Made by a program: the position numbers and the translations under genes. A DNA stretch of 64,000 bases from Hyphomonadaceae bacterium (GTDB taxonomy: Bacteria > Pseudomonadota > Alphaproteobacteria > Caulobacterales > Hyphomonadaceae): the NCBI GenBank assembly GCA_022844475.1, contig JALHLR010000001.1:124001-188000 (forward strand). Reading direction: 5' to 3'. How positions within the stretch are numbered: position 1 is the stretch's first letter; every line of letters begins with the position of its first letter. A model generated the notes under the pieces. That model did no database searches. It was given only the letters and a program-made list of their open reading frames with translations, and had not been told where the DNA came from. Below are positions 26,659 to 36,023 of the stretch, one piece after another.

Positions 26659-26674
26659 TGGCCCGCAACTTGCG
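26659..26674 (+). promoter_or_regulatory. Sigma-54 promoter for flgK-flgL
   Basis: TGGCCCGCAACTTGCG matches the -24/-12 consensus with GG and GC 10 nt apart. A transcript would start near 26685, leaving a leader of about 175 nt to the flgK start at 26860. Confidence 0.7.
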
Positions 26675-26859
26675 TGGTTAACGGCAACGTTGCGGCCAGC
26701 TCGCCGGAGCGTTCGGGGCAGAAGCTCCCGTCGCGCGATTTTCGCGAACGTATTCAGGATGATGGAACGAACCCCGACAAGTCTGGTCGCGAAGGCGGCC
26801 CGGCAGATCACGCCTACCCGGCAAGATCTGCAGGGCCTTCCGGTGACGGAGAGAAGGTC

Positions 26860-28974
26860 TTGACGATCTCTAGCATCATGGGAACGGGCCTTTCCGCTCT
26901 TGCTGCGAACCAGCAGGCGCTGAAAGCCACGTCGACCAATGTCGCCAACGTCAACACCGAGGGCTATTCGCGCCTCGATGTGCACTTCAATTCGCGCGGC
27001 TCCTCGGGAGGGCTGGGCGGCGTTGAGGTCGATATCGTTCGCGTCGCCAACAAATACCTCGCAGCCGCCGAGATGCGTGGCGCAGCCGACGTCGCTGCTG
27101 CCGATGTCCTGTCCCAGTTCATGGATCGCGCGCAGGGCCTTCTCGGCGACCCGTCCGATTCCTCGACCGTTTTCGCGACGCTCGACCCCGTCTTCAGCAG
27201 CTTCGGCGCGCTGGCTGTCGATCCGGCGTCGGCCCTGCGCCGGTCTGCCGCCCTGTCCGACCTGCAGACCATGCTGTCTCAGCTGGAGCGCACAGCTGGC
27301 GAGATCACGGCGCTGCGCGATGAGGCGCATTCGCGCGCGCTGGCCTCGATCGAGGAAGCGAACTCCCTGATGGCCGGCATCGCCCGGCTCAATACGTCGA
27401 TCCAGCGCTCGACGATTGCAGGGCTGTCGGCCTCCGAAGCGGAGACGGAACAGGCGCGCATGCTCGATCGCCTGTCCGAGATCATCGACATCCGCACGCA
27501 GGAGCGCTCGCTGGGCGGTATCGAGATCAGGACCACTGATGGCCTGCTGATGGTGGACATTGATGCCGCCATCCTCGGCCTCGACTCGAACGCGGGCAAT
27601 GAGCCTTACCCCGGCGTCGTCATGATGTCTCCGCGCTCGACGACGGAGATCCCCCTCGACGCGCATATCAGCGGCGGCGAACTGAACGGCCTGCTGCGCG
27701 CGCGCGACAAGGAGCTGGTCGACCTGCAACTTGCTTTCGGCGAGTTCGCCGCAGGCGCTGCGGAGGCCCTGAACGCGTCCCACAACCAGGCCAGCGCAGT
27801 CCCGGCGCCATCCTCGCTGACGGGCCGCAACACGGGGCTCATCGCTACCGACCGTCTGAATTTCACAGGCGTCACGAATATCGCGATCGTCGATACCGAC
27901 GGTCTGGTCGTACGTAACCTGCGTGTCGATTTCAACGCAGGTGAAATCCTCGACGATCAGGCGAACATCACCATGTTCGCCAACTCCATCGGTGACTTCC
28001 AGACGGCGCTCGATGCGGCCCTTGGTGGAGACGGATCGGCCAGCTTCAGCGAGGGCGCGTTCTCGATCTCGGCCGACATTGGTGGAACGGGCATCGTCAT
28101 CGCGAATGATCCGGCCAACCCTGCCATGCGCGGCGGACGCGGCTTCTCGCACGCCTTCGGCCTCAATGACCTTGTCTCGCACGGCGCGCCGCTGTCCTAC
28201 GCGACGGGCCTGTCGGGCGCCGATCTTCACGGCTTCGATGCCGGAGAGACGGTGACCTTCGCGATCCGTGACCATGATGGCGCGATTGCCCGCCGGGTGG
28301 CGTTCACCGTCGGCGCCGGAACTACCGTCGCCTCCCTGCGGGCCGACATCGATGCGGCGATTGCCGGCTATGGCCAGACATCGTTCGACGCCAATGGCCG
28401 GATGACACTGGTGACGACAGGCAACACCGTCGGCCGCATTGATGTGATCGACGACTCGACAAGCCGCGGCGACACCCACCTGTCGATGTCCGATATCTTC
28501 GGCTTTGGCGAAACCCTGCCGGCCGAGCGATCACGCAGCCTCGGTATCCGCGCCGACATCCAGGCCGATCCCCAGCGCCTCGGCAGCGCTGCTGCCGATC
28601 TCGCAGGCGCGGCCGCCGGTACGCGCGTTCTATCGCCTGGCGACGGACGCGGCGCGCTGGCGATCGAGGCGTCCGGGACGCGCCCGCAGACATTCGCGAC
28701 GGCGGGCTCGCTGACGGGGCAGGTGACGTCGATCATGGACTACGCGGCGCGCCTCGCGGGCCACGCCGGCGTGCGCGCCGAGGCGCTGGATGCGGCCCGC
28801 GCCGCGGCCGAGTCCGTTCGCCAGGAAGTGCGCGAACGCCGGATGAGCGAAGAAGGTGTCAACCTCGACGAGGAACTGGTGAAGATGACGACTTACCAGC
28901 AGGCCTATGCCGCCGCCTCCCGAATGATCACCGCGGCGCGCGACCTGTACGACATTGTCCTGAACATGGTTTGA
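26860..28974 (+). CDS. flgK: Flagellar hook-associated protein FlgK (HAP1)
   Basis: A 704-residue junction protein between hook and filament. The N-terminal SALAANQQALKATSTNVANV and NTEGYSR, and the C-terminal LVKMTTYQQAYAAASRMITA, are hallmark HAP1 sequences. I select TTG 26860, which has GGAGAGAAGG 2-8 nt upstream and gives the usual short head before the first helix; an ATG at 26878 is an alternative, and the frame upstream to 26644 is not protein-like. It lies 12 bp before flgL. Confidence 0.94.
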   Translation: MTISSIMGTGLSALAANQQALKATSTNVANVNTEGYSRLDVHFNSRGSSGGLGGVEVDIVRVANKYLAAAEMRGAADVAAADVLSQFMDRAQGLLGDPSDSSTVFATLDPVFSSFGALAVDPASALRRSAALSDLQTMLSQLERTAGEITALRDEAHSRALASIEEANSLMAGIARLNTSIQRSTIAGLSASEAETEQARMLDRLSEIIDIRTQERSLGGIEIRTTDGLLMVDIDAAILGLDSNAGNEPYPGVVMMSPRSTTEIPLDAHISGGELNGLLRARDKELVDLQLAFGEFAAGAAEALNASHNQASAVPAPSSLTGRNTGLIATDRLNFTGVTNIAIVDTDGLVVRNLRVDFNAGEILDDQANITMFANSIGDFQTALDAALGGDGSASFSEGAFSISADIGGTGIVIANDPANPAMRGGRGFSHAFGLNDLVSHGAPLSYATGLSGADLHGFDAGETVTFAIRDHDGAIARRVAFTVGAGTTVASLRADIDAAIAGYGQTSFDANGRMTLVTTGNTVGRIDVIDDSTSRGDTHLSMSDIFGFGETLPAERSRSLGIRADIQADPQRLGSAAADLAGAAAGTRVLSPGDGRGALAIEASGTRPQTFATAGSLTGQVTSIMDYAARLAGHAGVRAEALDAARAAAESVRQEVRERRMSEEGVNLDEELVKMTTYQQAYAAASRMITAARDLYDIVLNMV

Positions 28975-28986
28975 GGAAGCTAGGAT

Positions 28987-29910
28987 ATGACCCGCATCTC
29001 CTCTGCAATGATCCCCATGGCGTCGCTCGGCGACATCGGTCGCGCCCAGCAGGAGCTGGTCGAGGCCGCGCGCCAGAGTTCGGCGCAGACGCGCGCCAAC
29101 GATCTCAAGGGCTATGGCCGCGAAGCGCAGACGCTGGTGTCCGCCGAACGGCTTGTCGGCCGCCTGAAGGGCTTCGAGGCGACCGCGCGCGAAATGACCA
29201 CGCGCCTTCAAATTCAGGATGTCGCGCTGGGTCGCGCCGCCGAGGCCGTCAACAAGTTGAAGCAGGAGCTGTTCCAGAATCTCGGTCTCGAAAGCGGCGA
29301 GGGCGTTCGCGCGCAGCTCGAGGAAGCGTTCGCGGTCGTGAAAGACGCCATGAACACCAACCTCGGCGGGCGCTACCTTTTCGGCGGCGTCATGAACGAT
29401 CGTGCGCCCATTACCGCAGATACGCTGAGCAATCTTGCTGCCAATCCGCTGTCCGACCTGATGGAAGAAGGCGCAGAGCCGCAGCAGATGCGCGTGGAGG
29501 AGGGCCGCAATGTTGCCGGAGGCGTCGTGGCCGACGACGTGATTTCACTGGCGATGGCGTCAATCAAGCGGCTCGCCGAAATGGACGAGGGGCCTGACGG
29601 GCCGTTTGCCGGCGACCTGAGCGATGTGCAGCAGGCAGCGATCCAGAGCGAACTGACCGCGCTGAACGAAGCCTTCAACCGGGTGCTGAGCGCGCAGGCG
29701 GAGAACGGAAGGTTGGGGCAGGAAGTCGATTCCTCGTCAGCGCGCCTGACAGCTCGTCTGAACGCACTGGACGAAGCTGTCGGCGGTATCGTGAACGTGG
29801 ACCTTGCCGAAGTCGCTGTGAGATTGAACCAGGCGCAGTTTGCCTATCAAGCATCGTCGAGCGTGTTCAACGTGCTCCGCGGTCTGTCGCTGCTGAACGT
29901 GCTCGACTAG
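28987..29910 (+). CDS. flgL: Flagellar hook-associated protein FlgL (HAP3)
   Basis: A 307-residue flagellin-like junction protein. It has a GRAQQELVEAARQSSAQTRA N-terminal helix, NTNLGGRYLFGGVMNDRAPI in the middle (the FlgL GxYLFGG motif) and a C-terminal DLAEVAVRLNQAQFAYQASS. It joins FlgK to the filament. Upstream flgK is 12 bp away, so both are read from the sigma-54 promoter at 26659. Confidence 0.93.
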   Translation: MTRISSAMIPMASLGDIGRAQQELVEAARQSSAQTRANDLKGYGREAQTLVSAERLVGRLKGFEATAREMTTRLQIQDVALGRAAEAVNKLKQELFQNLGLESGEGVRAQLEEAFAVVKDAMNTNLGGRYLFGGVMNDRAPITADTLSNLAANPLSDLMEEGAEPQQMRVEEGRNVAGGVVADDVISLAMASIKRLAEMDEGPDGPFAGDLSDVQQAAIQSELTALNEAFNRVLSAQAENGRLGQEVDSSSARLTARLNALDEAVGGIVNVDLAEVAVRLNQAQFAYQASSSVFNVLRGLSLLNVLD

Positions 29911-29918
29911 TTCCTGCG

Positions 29919-30293
29919 CTAGGCTGGCCACTTGCTGAGGATGGTCGCGAGATCGAAATAGTCGCGATAGACCGTGATCAAGCCGTCGTGCACCTCATAC
30001 ACGCCGGTGACCGGGAGTTCGACCCAACCCGTTGCGAGGCGATGCCGGTCCAGTCGCTCGAGAAACACCAGCGGGCCGACCGCCGCCTCTCGAATGATGA
30101 TGAGCTGGTTTTCGAGTGTCGGCGCGAAGAATGGCTCGAGCACGCCACGAATGCCTTCAGGGCCGCGAACCGACGACATCGGGACGTTCGTGTACTCGCA
30201 GTCCGCCGAGACGTATTTCAGGGCCGTATCGTAGTCCTTGATCGCCATGGCCGTGTTGAAGGCCTTGACGGCATCTATGGGGGTTCTGGTCAT
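29919..30293 (-). CDS. Limonene-1,2-epoxide hydrolase-like (SnoaL/NTF2 fold) protein
   Basis: The ATG at 30293 (MTRTPIDAVKAFNTAM) gives 124 residues; the longer frame has no domain upstream. Sequence such as YTNVPMSSVRGPEGIRGVLE, LERLDRHRLATGWVELPVTG and ITVYRDYFDL matches the limonene-epoxide hydrolase family, with Asp/Arg/Asp residues as a possible active-site set (ERLDRHR, VYRDYFD). It may be an epoxide hydrolase or an isomerase-type relative. It is divergent from the tannase-like gene. Confidence 0.78.
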   Translation of the reverse strand: MTRTPIDAVKAFNTAMAIKDYDTALKYVSADCEYTNVPMSSVRGPEGIRGVLEPFFAPTLENQLIIIREAAVGPLVFLERLDRHRLATGWVELPVTGVYEVHDGLITVYRDYFDLATILSKWPA

Positions 30294-30456
30294 GGCCTTG
30301 GCCTCGCTGGAACTTGCGCCTGGCGCGCACGCTGTAGGGATGACTGGACCGGTCGACAGCGCAATTACGCCGGAGGTCATTGAACTCCGCCTTGTTGCGG
30401 CTTGCGTCCTGCTTCCTTTGCGCCAGAGTGCGCGCACAGAAACGTGGGAGGAAGAC

Positions 30457-31938
30457 TTGATCCGGAAACTCAGAAGCGGTGTGGCGCTGGCTCTGCTGGC
30501 AGGCATGGGCGTCGCCGAGGCGCAGGTCGCCTGCGAGTCGCTGAAAGGCTACCAGGCGCCGGATGTGAAGATCACGGCCGCGACGCCTGCGACCTCGCCG
30601 GTTCCCCTGTGCAAGGTGGATGGCGTAGTCGGGAAGGAGATCAACTTCACGATCTGGCTGCCGGAGGCGTGGAACGGCAAGTTCGTGATGGGCGGACAGG
30701 GCGGCTTCGCCGGACGTGTCGAGAACCAGGCGATGAGCCTGCAGGCTCTGCAGAAGGGCTATGCAACCGCCGGAACGGATACCGGCCACTCATCCCCCGG
30801 ACGCGGCATCGATGGCACATGGGCGATGGGTGATTACGAGCGCATCGCCAACTATGCCCATGCTGCGATCCATCGCGTTTCGGCCACGTCGAAGGCAATG
30901 GTGCAGGCGCGTTACGGCCGGGCGCCGGAGCGGACCTATTTCGCGGGTTGCTCGAATGGCGGACGCCAGGCGCTGCAGATGGCGCAACGTTATCCGACAG
31001 ATTTTGACGGCATCATCGCCGGGGCTCCCGCCATCGACTTCCAGGGCATTACGGCCGCGTTCTCGACCGTCACTCAGAAGATGTATCCGGATCCGAGGAA
31101 GCTGGACGCACCCGTCATCGACAAGGCGGCGCGCGAGACGGTGGCGAAGGCCGTTATGGAGAAGTGCGATGCGATCGACGGTCTCAGGGACGGAATTCTC
31201 GGCGATCCGCGCAAGTGCACGTTCGAGGCGAAGACAATCCAGTGCAAGAGCGGCGCTAAGGCCAGCTGCCTGTCGCCGGCGCAAGTCGCCGCCGTCGACG
31301 CGATCGTCAAAGGGCCGATGGTCAACGGCAAGCCTTTCCATGTCGGTTTCGGCTGGGGTGGCGAGCAGACCGAAGCCGACTGGGGCACATGGCTGATCGG
31401 CAGCAAGGATCGTGTCGGAGCGGGGCAGCCGAGTCTTGCGTACGGCTTCTCAGGCGAGTTCATGCGCTATTTCGTCAAGGGCGATCCAGCCTGGGATCAT
31501 TCGCGCACCAATCTCGTCGAGCTGCCGAAGGAGATGAAGCTGCTGCAGATGACGCTGTCGCCGACCAACCCCGATCTCTCGGCCTTCCGCGGCAATGGCG
31601 GCAAGCTGCTCATGTATCACGGCTGGTCGGACTCGGCGCTGTCGCCGAACATGAGCATCAACTATGTCGACAAGGTCTACGCGAAGGATGCATCGTCGAA
31701 GAATGACGTGCGGATGTTCATGCTGCCAGCTGTCGGTCATTGCGCGGGAGGGCCGGGACCTGACCGGGTCGACTATCTCGATGCGCTGGACAAATGGGTC
31801 AGCACGAAGACCGCGCCGGACGAGTTGACGGCAAGCTTTGCCGCCGGCGGCTCACGCAAGCTCTGTGCGTACCCAAAGGTAGCGGTCTATTCGGGAACAG
31901 GGGATGGCAAGAGCCCCGATCACTTCCGTTGCGAATAG
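30457..31938 (+). CDS. Tannase/feruloyl esterase family protein
   Basis: The TTG at 30457 has GGGAGGAA 7-9 nt upstream and yields a signal peptide (RKLRSGVALALLAGMGVAEA) plus mature protein, 493 residues in all. Motifs: VMGGQGGFAG, ATAGTDTGHSS, the nucleophile elbow YFAGCSNGGRQALQMAQRYP, MYHGWSDSALSP and VGHCAGGPGPD with the catalytic His. Family enzymes hydrolyse gallate or ferulate esters or related aromatic esters in the periplasm or outside the cell. The exact substrate is unknown. Confidence 0.88.
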   Translation: MIRKLRSGVALALLAGMGVAEAQVACESLKGYQAPDVKITAATPATSPVPLCKVDGVVGKEINFTIWLPEAWNGKFVMGGQGGFAGRVENQAMSLQALQKGYATAGTDTGHSSPGRGIDGTWAMGDYERIANYAHAAIHRVSATSKAMVQARYGRAPERTYFAGCSNGGRQALQMAQRYPTDFDGIIAGAPAIDFQGITAAFSTVTQKMYPDPRKLDAPVIDKAARETVAKAVMEKCDAIDGLRDGILGDPRKCTFEAKTIQCKSGAKASCLSPAQVAAVDAIVKGPMVNGKPFHVGFGWGGEQTEADWGTWLIGSKDRVGAGQPSLAYGFSGEFMRYFVKGDPAWDHSRTNLVELPKEMKLLQMTLSPTNPDLSAFRGNGGKLLMYHGWSDSALSPNMSINYVDKVYAKDASSKNDVRMFMLPAVGHCAGGPGPDRVDYLDALDKWVSTKTAPDELTASFAAGGSRKLCAYPKVAVYSGTGDGKSPDHFRCE

Positions 31939-32023
31939 GTCTGTGGGCGCAACCTCGCAGGTCTCCAGTTTGATGCGACCGGCGCGATTTTACCGGGACC
32001 GAAAGTTGCGGTAGGCGGTGGCG

Positions 32024-32203
32024 ATGACCACCGCCTGTCCAGCGCCGCCGAACAAGCCCGATGACGAGTCCTGCTGTCATCGTGGATGTTGCCCGTGCAT
32101 ATTTGACTACTATTGGGATGCGTTGGCGCGATGGGAAGAAACTGTGCGCGCCATGGGGGCGGATCCCGAGGAAGTGCTGGCGGCAATGGGGCGGCAACGC
32201 TGA
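32024..32203 (+). CDS. Small oxidoreductase-like (PF09791-type) Cys-rich protein
   Basis: A 59-residue protein with PAPPNKPDDESCCHRGCCPC followed by IFDYYWDALARWEE. This PPxxP...CC..GCCPCV-YDxYW.AL..WE layout is the short oxidoreductase-like domain family, whose function is unknown. A GTG at 32018 would add two residues. It lies between the esterase and dehydrogenase genes, 86 bp before the next start, and may be co-transcribed. Confidence 0.75.
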   Translation: MTTACPAPPNKPDDESCCHRGCCPCIFDYYWDALARWEETVRAMGADPEEVLAAMGRQR

Positions 32204-32288
32204 TAGTCGGTGTGCTTCCAGTTGCGGGAGGAACCGGGCAGCTTGGCATTCATTTCACTTGCGGGACCGGGCTCCGTGGAGGCGCGTC

Positions 32289-33644
32289 ATGACGTTGCGC
32301 AGTATTCTCGTTCTTTCGGCCGGCGGCCTGGCCGCTGCCCTGTCGGCCTGCGCGGGGCAGGCGGACAATCCTGTGTCCGTAGGCATTGGGATCAATCCGC
32401 AGCTCGAGGCGCCGAAGACGTCGCTCTTTCCAGCAGTGAAGCTTGCCGAAGCCAGGCACTGGGCTCCGGGTCAGATGCCCACGCCCGCGGCCGGGCTGAA
32501 GGTGACAGCATTTGCAACCGGGCTGGATCACCCGCGCTGGCTTCATGTGCTGCCAAATGGCGATGTGCTCGTCGCCGAGACGAACGCGCCGGAACGTCCT
32601 GATTCGGGCCAGGGCGTCATTGGCTATTTCCAGACAGAGGCCATGAAAAAGGCGGGAGCCGTGACCCCGACGGCGAACCGAATCTCCCTGCTGCGCGACG
32701 CCGACGGCGATGGGGTGGCTGAGACAAAGACGGCTTTCCTGACAGGCCTCAACTCGCCCTTCGGCATGGCGCTGGCTGGTGGTCGTCTCTACGTCGCGAA
32801 CAGCGATGCTGTCGTGAGTGTGCCATATACGGAGGGCGTGACGCAGGCTGCGGGTCAGCCAAAGCAACTGACGGATCTGCCGGCCGGTCCGTTGAATCAT
32901 CACTGGACCAAGGCGCTCATCGCATCGAAGGACGGCGTCCGACTCTATGCGACGGTCGGTTCCAACTCCAATATCGCCGAGAACGGCATCGACAAGGAAG
33001 AGGGCCGCGCGGCGATCTGGGAGATCGATGTTGCAAGCGGGACGAAGCGTCAGTTCGCAACCGGCCTGCGCAACCCGAACGGCATGGGCTGGGAGCCTTT
33101 CTCAGGCGCGCTGTGGACGGCAGTGAACGAGCGCGACGAGCTCGGCCATAACCTCGTGCCTGACTACATGACGTCGGTGAAGGATGGCGCGTTCTATGGC
33201 TGGCCCTGGAGCTATTTCGGCCAGACAGTCGACACGCGCGTGAAGCCGGAGCGGCCGGACATGGTGGCCAAGGCGATCGCACCGGACTATGCGCTCGGCG
33301 CCCACACGGCGTCGCTCGGGCTCACCTTTGCCGATGGCGCAAAGCTGGGCGAACAGTTCGCAAACGGCGCCTTCATCGGCCAGCACGGCTCGTGGAATCG
33401 CGATCCTTTCTCGGGCTACAAGGTGATCTTCGTTCCCTTCTCGAACGGCAAGCCGGTGGGCCAGCCGATCGACGTGCTGACAGGCTTCATCGATGAGGGC
33501 AGACAGATCGCGTTCGGGCGCCCGGTAGGCGTCGAGATCGGCAAGGATGGTTCGCTGCTTGTGGCAGACGATGTTGGCAATACGGTATGGCGCGTTGCGG
33601 CGGCCGGTATGAAGCCGCCAGCTGATCTCGCGGCGACGAGGTAG
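32289..33644 (+). CDS. PQQ-type sorbosone dehydrogenase-like lipoprotein
   Basis: From ATG 32289 the product has 451 residues: a lipoprotein signal with LSAC (Cys21), then a six-bladed beta-propeller of the glucose/sorbosone dehydrogenase family. Landmarks are GLDHPRWLHVLPNGDVLVAE, NRISLLRDADGDGVAE, FGMALAGGRLYVANSD, ATGLRNPNGMGWEP and GQHGSWNRDPFSGYKV. These soluble or anchored enzymes oxidise sugars with PQQ in the periplasm. Substrate unknown. The longer frame upstream is in a region that carries the small Cys-rich gene and is rejected. Confidence 0.85.
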   Translation: MTLRSILVLSAGGLAAALSACAGQADNPVSVGIGINPQLEAPKTSLFPAVKLAEARHWAPGQMPTPAAGLKVTAFATGLDHPRWLHVLPNGDVLVAETNAPERPDSGQGVIGYFQTEAMKKAGAVTPTANRISLLRDADGDGVAETKTAFLTGLNSPFGMALAGGRLYVANSDAVVSVPYTEGVTQAAGQPKQLTDLPAGPLNHHWTKALIASKDGVRLYATVGSNSNIAENGIDKEEGRAAIWEIDVASGTKRQFATGLRNPNGMGWEPFSGALWTAVNERDELGHNLVPDYMTSVKDGAFYGWPWSYFGQTVDTRVKPERPDMVAKAIAPDYALGAHTASLGLTFADGAKLGEQFANGAFIGQHGSWNRDPFSGYKVIFVPFSNGKPVGQPIDVLTGFIDEGRQIAFGRPVGVEIGKDGSLLVADDVGNTVWRVAAAGMKPPADLAATR

Positions 33645-33645
33645 T

Positions 33646-35196
33646 TCAAACTTCCGCATCCCAGTCGGCCGTGTCTTGCTCGAGTTGCAGCAGGAAACGT
33701 GTGGCGCTCTCGCGGACCGCCAGCTGGCGATCGGCATCAAGTCTCGACCATGCGCGGGCCGCCTGCGACGTGCGCGGGTTGCGGAGCAGAAGCGCCTCGT
33801 TGCGCGCCACAAAATCCCAGTAGAGATAGTTGAACGGGCATGCATCCACGCCGGTCTTCTCGCTGACCTTGTAGCGGCAGTCCTTGCAGTAGTCCGACAT
33901 GCGGTTGATGTAGGCGCCTCCCGCTGCATAAGGCTTAGAGCCGAGCAGACCGCCGTCGGCAAAAAGGCTCATGCCGATCGTATTGGGCGCCTCCACCCAT
34001 TCGTATGCGTCCAGATAGACAGCGAGATACCATTCGTGAACCTGATGCGGATCGATACCCGCAATCAGCGCAAAATTTCCCGTGATCATCAGCCGCTGGA
34101 TGTGATGGGCGTAGGCGTGCTGGATTGTCTGCCCAATGGCCTGGCCGAGACAGCGCATGTCGGTTTCACCGCTCCAGTAGAAGGACGGCAGCGCGCGCGT
34201 GGCGTTGAGTGCGTTGCGCCTGAGATAGTCCGGGCCTTCACGCCAGTAGATGCCGCGTACATACTCGCGCCAGCCGCTGATCTGGCGGATGAAGCCCTCG
34301 ACCGCGTTCAGCGGCGCGCGCCCTGCGCGATACTCAATTTCAGCGCGGCGGCAGAGGTCCAGCGGATCGAGCAGGCCGACATTTATGCATGGCGACAGGA
34401 TCGAGTGGTAGAGAAATGGTTCGTCGGCCAGCATCGCGTCCTGGTAGTCGCCAAAACGCGGCAGTGCTTCCGCGAGAAACGCATCGCGCGCCTGTTCCGC
34501 CTCGGCGCGTGTGACCGGGTAGGCGAAGTCGTCGAGTGCTCCAAAGCCCTCTGGGAAGCGGCGGGCGACAAGATGGATGACGGACTGCGTGTCGCCTGAG
34601 GGGGCAAACGTCGGCGGTCGGCGGATGAAAAGATCGCGCGATGCCGGTCTGCGATTGTCGGCATCGAAATTCCATCGGCCGCCCTCAGGCTGATCGCCAT
34701 CCATGAGCAGGTCGGTGCGGCGGCGCATCTCGCGATAGAAGTATTCCATTCTGAGCTGCTTGCGGTCGGCCGCCCAGCGTTCGAAGTCGGCGCGGGAGCA
34801 GATGAAACGGTCATCCTCGGACAGATCGACGGGAAGGCCGGTGCCGTCTGCCCAGCTGCGCTGCAGGGCGACGACGCGGTGTTCGCCTGCGAGTGTCGCA
34901 GCGATCCGGGTCGGGCTGTGGCGCGCGACGGCGCGTTTGAGCTCTCCGGACAAGCTGCCGGTGTTGCCGGGGTCATCGAGCTTCACATAGTCGACCGTGA
35001 AGCCAAGCCCGCGCAGTTCATCGGCAAAGGCCCGCATGGCGGCGAAGACAAAGACGATCTTTTTCCGGTGATGCGGAACATAGGTCGTCTCGTCTGCAAC
35101 CTCCGCCATCAGGACGACGTCGTCCGGCTCTGCGCCGCGCAGGGCGGGGAGACCGGGCGTTAGCTGGTCGCCAAGGACGAGACGCAGACTGGACAT
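33646..35196 (-). CDS. Cryptochrome/photolyase-related protein, FeS-BCP type
   Basis: A 516-residue protein of the deoxyribodipyrimidine photolyase-related family (PhrB-like). The N-terminal Rossmann half starts LRLVLGDQLTPGLPAL; the C-terminal FAD half has AHHIQRLMITGNFALIAGID and ANTIGMSLFADGG. Four Cys consistent with the [4Fe-4S] cluster are seen: one in DMRCLGQ, two in YCKDC and one in DACPF. Characterised members repair (6-4) photoproducts or act as photoreceptors. It is convergent with the dehydrogenase gene by one base pair. Confidence 0.9.
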   Translation of the reverse strand: MSSLRLVLGDQLTPGLPALRGAEPDDVVLMAEVADETTYVPHHRKKIVFVFAAMRAFADELRGLGFTVDYVKLDDPGNTGSLSGELKRAVARHSPTRIAATLAGEHRVVALQRSWADGTGLPVDLSEDDRFICSRADFERWAADRKQLRMEYFYREMRRRTDLLMDGDQPEGGRWNFDADNRRPASRDLFIRRPPTFAPSGDTQSVIHLVARRFPEGFGALDDFAYPVTRAEAEQARDAFLAEALPRFGDYQDAMLADEPFLYHSILSPCINVGLLDPLDLCRRAEIEYRAGRAPLNAVEGFIRQISGWREYVRGIYWREGPDYLRRNALNATRALPSFYWSGETDMRCLGQAIGQTIQHAYAHHIQRLMITGNFALIAGIDPHQVHEWYLAVYLDAYEWVEAPNTIGMSLFADGGLLGSKPYAAGGAYINRMSDYCKDCRYKVSEKTGVDACPFNYLYWDFVARNEALLLRNPRTSQAARAWSRLDADRQLAVRESATRFLLQLEQDTADWDAEV

Positions 35197-35255
35197 GGCG
35201 GCTATACGCGCCGGGATTCAAGTTGGACGTGCGGTTGGGACGACTGTCGCAATGG

Positions 35256-35891
35256 CTATGCGCCGGTGCTGGGGTCCATGCCCGGATAGCTGAGCATGGC
35301 GTTTTCAATCACGTCGAGCGCGGCCGCAACACGTTCGCGGTGGCGCGGGCCGGCGTGACGCAGGTAGATCGGCTGGGTAACAGCGAGATGGCGGACCACA
35401 TCGCATGCGACCAGGACCAGCGGCGGGATCTCGCGCAGGTCGATCGTCCAGCCGTCCTCGCTGAAATGCAGGAAGGTGTTGCGCAGATCGGCGAGGTCGT
35501 CGAACGCCTCGGTAACCTTGCGGTTGAGCGGAAGCTGATAGGGCGGGCGAAGAAAATAGGGGTCGCCGGCGCGGCGCAGCAGCTCAAGAGGGGAGACGAT
35601 GCGCGGCTCGCGGATGGCGAAGGGCTCGGGGCCGCGGCGTCCGTTCGTCGTCCAGCGTTTCACCTCCCGTGCGTCGGTGCGGGTCATCGCCTTGGTGCCG
35701 TATTCGTCGCCATGGTCGAGCGCGCAGAGGCAGGCGTTCTGGACCGCCAGCGTCATCGCAATAACCAGCCAGCGCCACGCGCCATGATCCTCCGCAGCCT
35801 TCGCCGCAAGTTCGGCAGCGTGCTCGATACAGGCGAGAAGTTCGCGGGGTTGGGTTGTCTGGAAGTGGTGGGGGAAGGATGGCTGGCTCAT
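35256..35891 (-). CDS. Conserved hypothetical protein, HEPN-like in outline
   Basis: A 211-residue soluble protein with no recognised domain. It has an all-helical first part (LACIEHAAELAAKAAEDHGA, LAVQNACLCALDHGDEYGTK) and the segment LADLRNTFLHFSEDGWTIDL, which resembles the RNxxxH-type helix of HEPN proteins (here RNTFLH). That could suggest a nucleotide- or RNA-binding role, but it stays an inference. It lies 60 bp upstream of the photolyase-related gene and could be co-transcribed. Confidence 0.6.
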   Translation of the reverse strand: MSQPSFPHHFQTTQPRELLACIEHAAELAAKAAEDHGAWRWLVIAMTLAVQNACLCALDHGDEYGTKAMTRTDAREVKRWTTNGRRGPEPFAIREPRIVSPLELLRRAGDPYFLRPPYQLPLNRKVTEAFDDLADLRNTFLHFSEDGWTIDLREIPPLVLVACDVVRHLAVTQPIYLRHAGPRHRERVAAALDVIENAMLSYPGMDPSTGA

Positions 35892-36023
35892 CGGGCGAGG
35901 CTAGCTTCCGGACGGACGCCTGCGAAGGCCCTGTGTGGCGGTCTGTCCATGTTCGCGGCTTTGCGCTAGAAGCCGCCGCAACATCAGTTTGCTGCGGGCC
36001 TTGAACCCGCTGGAGACAAGCAC

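Larger units (their letters stand above)
26395..26859. promoter_or_regulatory. Divergent fliK / flgK control region
   Basis: This 465-bp spacer holds two sigma-54 promoters facing apart (26479-26494 minus, 26659-26674 plus), about 165 bp from each other. It also has a GCAACGTTGC palindrome (26684-26693) near the expected flgK transcription start and several GGTTAACG elements. FlbD-binding (ftr-type) elements are expected here but no consensus was asserted. The plus-strand leader to flgK is about 175 nt. Confidence 0.6.

Noticed and set aside
25180-28479. A 1099-residue minus-strand open frame covering fliK and most of flgK.
   Set aside because: Only the part from 26394 matches FliK; the rest is antisense to flgK and lies upstream of the sigma-54 promoter at 26479.
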